Positions 6,479 through 10,867 of a stretch of 10,867 nt of DNA are shown here, piece after piece (positions within the stretch are counted from its first letter, which is position 1; every line of letters begins with the position of its first letter). The stretch spans positions 1-10,867 of the forward strand of contig PNNE01000336.1 in NCBI GenBank assembly GCA_013824055.1, written 5' to 3'. Position numbers and translations under genes: made by a program. The notes beneath the pieces were generated by a model. It had not been told where the DNA came from. It ran no database searches and was given only the letters and a program-made list of their open reading frames with translations. The DNA is from Rhodobacter sp. Its GTDB lineage: Bacteria > Pseudomonadota > Alphaproteobacteria > Rhodobacterales > Rhodobacteraceae.

Positions 6479-6649
6479 ATGGACGATGATCTGCCACCTG
6501 CCGCGAAGCGGGCGCTTGCCGAGGCTGAGGAACGCCGCAAGGCCGCCGCGGCGAAGGAGCCGCTGCCGAAGGAGCTGGGGGGCCGGGATGGGCCGGAGCC
6601 GGTCCGGTACGGCGACTGGGAGAAGAAGGGGTTGGCGGTCGATTTCTGA
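6479..6649 (+). CDS. DUF1674 / succinate dehydrogenase assembly factor 4 family protein
   Basis: The ATG at 6479 is preceded by AAGGAAGGG. The 56-aa product has a charged, Ala/Glu-rich N-terminal half (about 8-30, likely helical). It then has the family signature LPKELGGRDGPEPVRYGDWE (29-48) and ends in GLAVDF. This C-terminal block is the hallmark of DUF1674 proteins, homologues of mitochondrial SDHAF4, which binds flavinylated SdhA and helps assemble succinate dehydrogenase (known for the eukaryotic factor; inferred for the bacterial one). No sdh genes are in the window. The gene is easy to miss, because its frame continues upstream as a longer spurious open frame antisense to rsmB. The family is clear, the role probable. 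Confidence 0.88.
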   Translation: MDDDLPPAAKRALAEAEERRKAAAAKEPLPKELGGRDGPEPVRYGDWEKKGLAVDF

Positions 6650-6735
6650 GGGGCTGCCCTGGGTGCCGCCTTTCGTGCGACGTCGTCTTCCGCTCGCCTG
6701 TCCAGAGTGCAGGTTTTCGGATTTTCGGTTGCGAT

Positions 6736-6771
6736 CAGGTTCTGGGCTCAGGTTCTGGGCTCAGGTTCTGG
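6736..6771 (+). repeat. 13-bp tandem repeat, 2.8 copies
   Basis: CAGGTTCTGGGCT occurs at 6736-6748 and 6749-6761, then a partial copy CAGGTTCTGG at 6762-6771. It lies in the 227-bp gap between the convergent SDHAF4-like and cupin genes, where I see no gene. A small inverted repeat (GGCGG 6861-6865 with CCGCC 6871-6875) sits next to the cupin stop. Confidence 0.85.
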
Positions 6772-6876
6772 CCGCAAGCTCTGGCCTGCGGGCGTTCGGG
6801 ATTGGAAACGGCTCGCCGGGCGGTCCGGGGCGGGACGGCCTTGCATCGCCGACCCTTGCAGGCGGAAGGGCCGCCG

Positions 6877-7293
6877 TCAGCCGGTCGGCTCTGGCGGATC
6901 GGCGCGGTAGTCAGTGTCGCTGACCAGTTCCAGCCAGTCGACACTGCGGCCGTCCTGGACCTCGTGGATGGCGATGTGGGACATGCCGACATCGGGGGCC
7001 GCGCCGTGCCAGTGACGCTCGCCCGGGGCAAAGGTCACGGTGTCGCCGGCGCGGATGCTGCGGACCGGGCCACCGTCCGACTGGCAGCGGCCGAGGCCTG
7101 CGGTGACGATCAGGGTCTGACCCAGAGGATGCGTGTGCCAGGCGGTGCGGGCGCCGGGGTCGAAGGTCACCAGCGCGCCCTGCACCCGGTCGGGCGCATC
7201 GGGGTTGAAGAGCGCGTCGATCCGCACCCGTCCGGTGAACCAGTCGGCCGAGCCGGGGCGAGAGGGGGCGTGGCCTGCGGGATGGATCTTCAT
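6877..7293 (-). CDS. Small metal-binding cupin, (R)-mandelonitrile-lyase-like
   Basis: The 138-aa single-domain cupin starts at ATG 7293, chosen because GGAAGG lies 5 bases upstream; a GTG at 7299 is too close to that site. Cupin motif 1 is AWHTHPLGQTLIV, with likely ligands H53, H55 and Q59. Motif 2 is PGERHWHGA, with H94 and H96, and H106 follows. The sequence resembles the manganese cupin hydroxynitrile lyases of Acidobacteria (GtHNL type), whose ligands as I recall are H53, H55, Q59 and H94. Such genes are widespread and often annotated as quercetinase-like or carboxymuconolactone-associated cupins, so the native reaction is unknown. There is no signal peptide. It is on the same strand as dapB and the secreted protein but separated by 252 bp, so it is likely its own unit. 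Confidence 0.88.
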   Translation of the reverse strand: MKIHPAGHAPSRPGSADWFTGRVRIDALFNPDAPDRVQGALVTFDPGARTAWHTHPLGQTLIVTAGLGRCQSDGGPVRSIRAGDTVTFAPGERHWHGAAPDVGMSHIAIHEVQDGRSVDWLELVSDTDYRADPPEPTG

Positions 7294-7326
7294 GCGCACC
7301 TTCCGGATTGCGGGACCTTGCAGGCA

Positions 7327-7332
7327 AGCCTA
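7327..7332 (-). promoter_or_regulatory. Possible -10 element for the cupin gene
   Basis: On the minus strand this reads TGC-TAGGCT, an extended -10 shape, giving a leader of roughly 27 bases that includes the GGAAGG site. The -35 candidate (TGATCC, 7349-7354, 16-base spacer) is poor. Confidence 0.28.
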
Positions 7333-7397
7333 GCAGGATTTCGCGCCGGGATCACCGTCGGTTCTGCGGCAAGAGCCGACCCTGGCGCAACTGCGTC

Positions 7398-7507
7398 CTG
7401 CCGGCGCGGGGGATTGCCTGCCGGCGCGGGGGGTTGCCTGCCGGCGCGGGGGGTTGCCTGCCGGCGCGGGGGATTGCCTGCCGGCGCGGGGGATTGCCTG
7501 CCGGCGC
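7398..7507. repeat. 20-bp minisatellite, 5.5 copies
   Basis: The unit CTGCCGGCGCGGGGGRTTGC starts at 7398, 7418, 7438, 7458 and 7478, followed by a half unit (CTGCCGGCGC, 7498-7507). Copies are identical except at one purine position, which reads A, G, G, A, A in order. There are no spacers, so it is not a CRISPR array. It lies between the secreted-protein stop (7546) and the cupin start (7293), which are 252 bp apart with no gene between them. Confidence 0.95.
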
Positions 7508-7545
7508 CCGCGCGCGGAGGGACGAAGTCCGCGACAAGACGTGCC

Positions 7546-7905
7546 TTACCGCAGGCGGAAGGTCGCGCTGTTGCCTTTGCCCTGATCGACGGTGAAGCGG
7601 AGCCTCTCGGCCCCGTCTGCCTCGACCAGCTGGCAGTTGTAGTCGATCTCCATCCCGCTCCAGTCCATTTCGCGGCAGAAGTAGCCGTCTTTCCAGGACC
7701 ATTGGCCGGTGATCTGCCAGCCCAGCGCCGAGCCGGAAATCCGGCCATCGGCCAGGACGTTGAGCGACAGGTTGTACAGTCCGATCCGCAGCTCGCGGTT
7801 CTGGACGAGGTCGAGGAAACGGTCCTTCTGGGTGATCGGCTCAAAGCTGTCGGCGGCCGCAGGAAGCGGCAGTGCAAGCAGCAGCAGGAAACAGAAACGG
7901 CGCAT
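7546..7905 (-). CDS. Small secreted protein of unknown function, downstream of dapB
   Basis: The ATG at 7905 is preceded by AGGGGG about 6 bases upstream; the frame stays open to a GTG at 7956, but only the inner start gives a proper signal peptide. The product has 119 aa. Residues 1-18 (MRRFCFLLLLALPLPAAA) are a classical signal peptide with cleavage after AAA, so export to the periplasm is likely. The mature part has GRISGSALGWQITGQWSW, then YFCREMDW and DYNCQLV; C77 and C91 could form a disulfide. I know no function. As I recall, close relatives next to dapB in Rhodobacteraceae are sometimes labelled dihydrodipicolinate reductase, a label this sequence does not support: it has no Rossmann or DapB motifs. 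It follows dapB by 54 bp on the same strand, probably in one transcript. Confidence 0.85.
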   Translation of the reverse strand: MRRFCFLLLLALPLPAAADSFEPITQKDRFLDLVQNRELRIGLYNLSLNVLADGRISGSALGWQITGQWSWKDGYFCREMDWSGMEIDYNCQLVEADGAERLRFTVDQGKGNSATFRLR

Positions 7906-7959
7906 GATGACCCCCTGAACGCAAGATGATACGCAGCGGTTCCCGGACCGGATCACCGG

Positions 7960-8769
7960 TCAGATGCCAAGGACGTCCATCATGTCGTAATGGCCGGGCT
8001 TCTGGCCCTGGCCCCAGACGGCGGCGCGCAATGCGCCACGGGCAAAGATGGCGCGGTCGGTGGCGAGGTGGCGCAGGATCACGCGCTCGCCCTCGCCTGC
8101 GAAGATCACGTCATGTTCGCCGACGATGTCGCCGCCGCGGATGGCGGAGAAGCCGATGGAGCCCTTGGCCCGCGCGCCGGTGATGCCGTCGCGGCCGGAG
8201 ACCCTGGTGTCGTCAAGGCTGACGCCGCGACCTTCGGCGGCGGCCTGGCCCAGCATCAGCGCGGTGCCCGAGGGGGCGTCGACCTTCATGCGGTGGTGGG
8301 CCTCGACGATCTCGATGTCCCAGTCGGCGTCCAGCGCGGCGGCGACCTTCCGGGTCAGGCGGACGAGGAGGTTGACGCCCAGGGACATGTTCCCGGCGCG
8401 GATGATGGTGGCATGGCGGGCGGCGGCGTCGATCCGGGCGATGTGGTCCGGTTCCAGGCCGGTGGTGCCGATGACGTGGACGGCGCGGGCCTGCGCGGCA
8501 AGGGCGGCGAATTCGACCGAGGCGGCGGGTGAGGTGAAGTCGACCACGGCCTGGGCCTTGGCGAAGGCTTCCAGCGCGTCGTCGGTGACGGTGACGCCAA
8601 GCCGGGAGCCGCCCATCGCCTCGCCCACGTCGCGGCCGATCCAGGGGTGGCCAGAGCGTTCGACGCAGCCGACGAGGTGCAGCTTGTCCGAGGCCTGCGC
8701 CAGTCGGATCAGCGTCTGACCCATGCGCCCCGAGGCACCTGTGACCACCAGTCCCGGACCATTGCCCAT
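7960..8769 (-). CDS. dapB: 4-hydroxy-tetrahydrodipicolinate reductase
   Basis: DapB reduces 4-hydroxy-tetrahydrodipicolinate to tetrahydrodipicolinate with NAD(P)H in the cytoplasm, the step supplying the ring for DAP and lysine synthesis. The 269-aa length is standard. The Rossmann loop is GASGRMGQ (11-18). Further landmarks are VDFTSP (76-81), GTTG (101-104), NMSLGVN (127-133), and the substrate-site motif EAHHRMKVDAPSGTA (156-170) with H158, H159 and K162. The start at 8769 has AGGGG about 8 bases upstream. A 6-bp hairpin (7946-7961, GACCGG/CCGGTC) overlaps the stop codon and may tune expression of the downstream secreted-protein gene. It is divergent from rbfA across 98 bp. With dapE in the same window, two DAP-pathway enzymes are present, though not in one operon. 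Confidence 0.97.
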   Translation of the reverse strand: MGNGPGLVVTGASGRMGQTLIRLAQASDKLHLVGCVERSGHPWIGRDVGEAMGGSRLGVTVTDDALEAFAKAQAVVDFTSPAASVEFAALAAQARAVHVIGTTGLEPDHIARIDAAARHATIIRAGNMSLGVNLLVRLTRKVAAALDADWDIEIVEAHHRMKVDAPSGTALMLGQAAAEGRGVSLDDTRVSGRDGITGARAKGSIGFSAIRGGDIVGEHDVIFAGEGERVILRHLATDRAIFARGALRAAVWGQGQKPGHYDMMDVLGI

Positions 8770-8795
8770 GTTTCACCCCTTCGTGTCTGGCCCTT

Positions 8796-8801
8796 TCCCT
8801 A
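8796..8801 (-). promoter_or_regulatory. Possible -10 element for dapB
   Basis: The minus strand reads GGC-TAGGGA. It would give a leader of about 20 bases holding the dapB ribosome-binding site. No convincing -35 is seen. It shares the CTAGG core with the candidates before rnr and the cupin gene. Confidence 0.27.
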
Positions 8802-8867
8802 GCCGGTTCCCGCAGGCGTGAGAAGCCCGGCGTTGCGGGCGGGGGCGAAACGGCATAAAGGGGCGGA

Positions 8868-9296
8868 ATGTCGAACAAGCGCTTCAATACCGGGACCGGC
8901 CCGTCGCAACGCCAGCTTCGCGTGGGGGAACTGATCCGCCGCACGCTGGCCGATGTCCTGAACCGGGCCGAGATCCACGACCCCGAGCTGAACGCCATGT
9001 CGATCACGGTGGGCGAGGTGTCCTGTTCCCCCGATCTGAAGGTGGCGACCTGCTATGTGATGCCGCTGATGGGCTCGGTTCCGGTGCAGGACGCGATCAC
9101 GGCTCTGGCGCGGAACAAGGCCGAGCTTCGGCACCGGATCGCCAGTGAGCTGACGCTGAAATACGCGCCCGACCTGCGCTTCCGCGCCGACGAGACCTTC
9201 GACCGGCTGGACGAGACCCGGCGTCTGTTCTCGGACCCCGCGGTGCAGCGCGATCTTGACGCGTCCGATCGTGACCAGGCGGACGACGAGGAATGA
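8868..9296 (+). CDS. rbfA: 30S ribosome-binding factor RbfA
   Basis: RbfA binds the immature 30S subunit and assists 16S rRNA 5'-end maturation, and is needed for growth in the cold in E. coli. The 142-aa product has the KH-like single domain: RQLRVGELIRRTLADVLNR (15-33), the ITVGEVSCSPDLKVATCYVM strand region (46-65), then ELRHRIASELTLKYAPDLRF and the closing DETFDRLDET. The C-terminal tail (about 128-142) is acidic. AAGGGG precedes the ATG. Its stop overlaps the ATG of the next gene (ATGA), and truB follows that gene, giving an rbfA-X-truB cluster; rbfA and truB are commonly linked in bacteria. Confidence 0.96.
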   Translation: MSNKRFNTGTGPSQRQLRVGELIRRTLADVLNRAEIHDPELNAMSITVGEVSCSPDLKVATCYVMPLMGSVPVQDAITALARNKAELRHRIASELTLKYAPDLRFRADETFDRLDETRRLFSDPAVQRDLDASDRDQADDEE

Positions 9297-10015
9297 GACT
9301 TCTGGCTTTGGCCTTCCTGCTGGCGCCGGTGGCGGCGGAGGCGGCCGAGTGCCGGGACACCAGCTTTGAAGCCGCATCCTATACCCTGTGCGAGGTGACG
9401 CTGGCCGAGGATCTGCGGCTGTTTCATTCCGGGCCGGACGGGACCTATGGCAGCTTCCGCAACGTCGATGCGGCGCTGGGGGCCGAGGGCAGCGCCCTGG
9501 GCTTTGCGATGAACGCCGGGATGTATCACCGCGACCTGGCTCCGGTCGGGCTTTATGTCGAGGAGGGGGTCGAGGTCTCGCGGCTGGTCACGCGGGACGG
9601 GCCGGGGAACTTCGGGCTGTTGCCGAACGGGGTGTTCTGCATCGGCGCGACCTTCCGGGTGATCGAGAGCCGGGCCTTCAAGGCCGAAGGGCCGGAATGC
9701 CGGTTCGCCACCCAGTCGGGGCCGATGCTGGTGATCGCGGGCGAGTTGCATCCCAGCCTGCTGCCGGACAGCGACAGTCTTTACGTGCGCAATGGCGTGG
9801 GGGTTTCCGGCGACGGGACGCGGGCGGTCTTTGCGGTGTCCAACGACGCGGTGAACTTCCACAGCTTTGCCCGGTTCTTCCGCGACGCGCTGGGGCTGCG
9901 GGACGCGCTGTATTTCGACGGCAATATCTCGCGGCTTTATGCGCCCTCGCTGGGGCGGCATGACGGCGGCTTTCCGATGGGGCCGATCGTCGGCACCGTG
10001 GTTCCGAAGGACTAG
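9293..10015 (+). CDS. Secreted phosphodiester glycosidase family protein (NAGPA/DUF2233)
   Basis: The 240-aa product begins with a signal peptide (MRLLALAFLLAPVAAEA), so it probably acts in the periplasm. The rest matches the NAGPA/phosphodiester glycosidase fold: FAMNAGMYH (71-79), NFGLLPNGVF (106-115), TQSGPMLV (140-147), RNGVGVSGDG (166-175), ALYFDGNISRLYAP (205-218) and GPIVG (230-234). Eukaryotic NAGPA removes GlcNAc from a GlcNAc-phosphodiester on lysosomal enzymes; bacterial substrates are largely unknown, with cell-wall or exopolysaccharide phosphodiesters possible. Four Cys (20, 33, 116, 136) could form two disulfides. It overlaps rbfA by 4 bases and ends one base before the truB ATG, so translation is tightly coupled to RNA-maturation genes although the protein is exported. 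Confidence 0.9.
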   Translation: MRLLALAFLLAPVAAEAAECRDTSFEAASYTLCEVTLAEDLRLFHSGPDGTYGSFRNVDAALGAEGSALGFAMNAGMYHRDLAPVGLYVEEGVEVSRLVTRDGPGNFGLLPNGVFCIGATFRVIESRAFKAEGPECRFATQSGPMLVIAGELHPSLLPDSDSLYVRNGVGVSGDGTRAVFAVSNDAVNFHSFARFFRDALGLRDALYFDGNISRLYAPSLGRHDGGFPMGPIVGTVVPKD

Positions 10016-10016
10016 T

Positions 10017-10867
10017 ATGGCACGGGGCAAGAAGGGCCGGGCGGTCAGTGGCTGGCTGATCGTCGACAAGCCCGCGGGGGTGAACTCGACCGCGGTGGTC
10101 AACAAGGTGAAGTGGGCCTTTGGCGCGCAGAAGGCGGGCCATGCGGGGACGCTGGACCCGGATGCGACCGGCGTGCTCGCCGTGGCCTTGGGCGAGGCGA
10201 CGAAGACGATCCCCTACATCACCGACGCGCTGAAGTGCTACCGGTTCCGGGTGAGCTTCGGAGCGGCGACGGATACGGATGATGCCTCGGGTGCGGTGAT
10301 CGCGCGGTCGGATCTGCGACCGACCGATGCGCAGATCGAAGCGGCGCTGGCGGCGTTCCGGGGGGACATCAGCCAAGTCCCGCCGCAGTATTCCGCAGTC
10401 AAGGTTGACGGCGAGCGGGCCTATGACCTGGCGCGCGAGGGCGAGGCGATGGACCTGGCCGCCCGGTCCGCTGTGGGTGGAACGGCTGGAGCTGCTGGCC
10501 GCCCGGATGCCGATCACGTCGACCTGGAGATGGTCTGCGGCAAGGGCGGCTACGTGCGGTCGATCGCGCGCGACCTTGGCCGGGCGCTGGGATGCCTGGG
10601 GCATGTGGAATGGCTGCGGCGGACCTGGTCGGGGCCGTTCGACGCCGATCAGGGCGTGACGCTGGCGACCATCGACGCCGAGGCGAAGACCGAGGCGCTG
10701 GACGCGCGTCTTCTGCCGCTGGAGCTGGGCTTGCAGGACCTGCCCGAGTTCACGGCAACCCCCGAAGGTGCCGCGCGGCTGCGGAACGGCAATCCGGGCC
10801 AGGTGATCGGCCACGCCGACTGGGGCACCGAGGGCTGGGCCAGCCTGAACGGGCAGGCCGTGGCCGT
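10017..10867 (+). CDS. truB: tRNA pseudouridine-55 synthase, 3'-truncated by window edge, with internal compensated frameshift
   Basis: TruB converts U55 of the tRNA T-arm to pseudouridine. The ATG at 10017 has AAGGA 5 bases upstream, and 283 codons are open to the window end. The catalytic motif GHAGTLDPDATG carries D47; Y75 and the KGGYVRSIARDLG motif (Y179, R181) match the conserved E. coli residues. Between them, residues 151 to about 161 read SAVGGTAGAAG and look unlike TruB. In the +1 frame the same DNA (10468-10497) reads PLWVERLELL, which is what TruB should have here. One extra base near 10467 and one missing base near 10498-10500 explain this: the frame is lost and then restored. 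It could be a sequencing or assembly error or a real double mutation. It is the third gene of the rbfA cluster. Confidence 0.93.
   Translation, partial: MARGKKGRAVSGWLIVDKPAGVNSTAVVNKVKWAFGAQKAGHAGTLDPDATGVLAVALGEATKTIPYITDALKCYRFRVSFGAATDTDDASGAVIARSDLRPTDAQIEAALAAFRGDISQVPPQYSAVKVDGERAYDLAREGEAMDLAARSAVGGTAGAAGRPDADHVDLEMVCGKGGYVRSIARDLGRALGCLGHVEWLRRTWSGPFDADQGVTLATIDAEAKTEALDARLLPLELGLQDLPEFTATPEGAARLRNGNPGQVIGHADWGTEGWASLNGQAVA

Noticed and set aside
7398..7507. CRISPR array
   Set aside because: Units abut directly, with no variable spacers and no cas genes nearby.
7508..7530. Terminator hairpin after the secreted-protein gene (CGCGGA/TCCGCG, 9-base loop)
   Set aside because: The stem is only 6 bp with a large loop and no T-run; expected by chance in this composition.
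6802..7929. 375-codon plus-strand open frame spanning the cupin, minisatellite and secreted-protein genes
   Set aside because: It runs antisense to two supported genes and through the non-coding repeat, with no domain in its translation.
8833..8859. rbfA promoter made of TTGCGG and CATAAA
   Set aside because: The 15-base spacing and a -10 ending 8 bases before the ATG would remove the evident AAGGGG ribosome-binding site from the leader; not convincing.
9053..10105. 350-codon minus-strand open frame opposite rbfA, the glycosidase and truB
   Set aside because: It is a shadow of three well-supported plus-strand genes.

Overview
The window is very GC-rich chromosomal DNA with dense, often overlapping genes. 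Protein-level matches (RsmB, RbfA, an SDHAF4/DUF1674 protein, DapB with its small secreted neighbour) and gene order (dapB divergent from rbfA) suggest an alphaproteobacterium of the Rhodobacterales (Rhodobacteraceae-like). This assignment comes from remembered family features, not from a search. No rRNA, tRNA, IS element, prophage, plasmid function or CRISPR array is visible. Most of the window is housekeeping.

Layout, left to right. (1) The 3' part of dapE (+) runs into a GNAT acetyltransferase (+) through a 1-base overlap. (2) After 157 bp carrying copy A of a two-block intergenic repeat comes rnr (RNase R, +), overlapped by a secreted MltB-type lytic transglycosylase (+). The first codons of the latter are made of 15-bp repeats and a perfect 24-bp palindrome. 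(3) A 306-bp convergent intergenic region packed with hairpins holds a 14-bp tandem repeat and copy B of the two-block repeat. (4) rsmB (-) is divergent from a 56-aa SDHAF4-like gene (+). (5) On the minus strand, reading right to left, are dapB, a small secreted protein of unknown function, a 5.5-copy 20-bp minisatellite, and a small metal cupin. (6) On the plus strand, divergent from dapB, is rbfA, then a secreted phosphodiester-glycosidase-family protein overlapping it by 4 bases, then truB, which runs off the window end.

Two themes recur. RNA and ribosome maturation accounts for rnr, rsmB, rbfA and truB. Peptidoglycan and diaminopimelate metabolism accounts for dapE, dapB and the lytic transglycosylase: DapB and DapE act in meso-DAP/lysine synthesis, and the transglycosylase cuts the DAP-containing wall.

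I did not find a convincing new multi-gene system. The most noteworthy signals are: a compensated double frameshift inside truB that scrambles about 11 residues; the palindrome and repeat block read in frame at the start of the transglycosylase; the 20-bp minisatellite upstream of the cupin; and the two-block intergenic repeat present twice.
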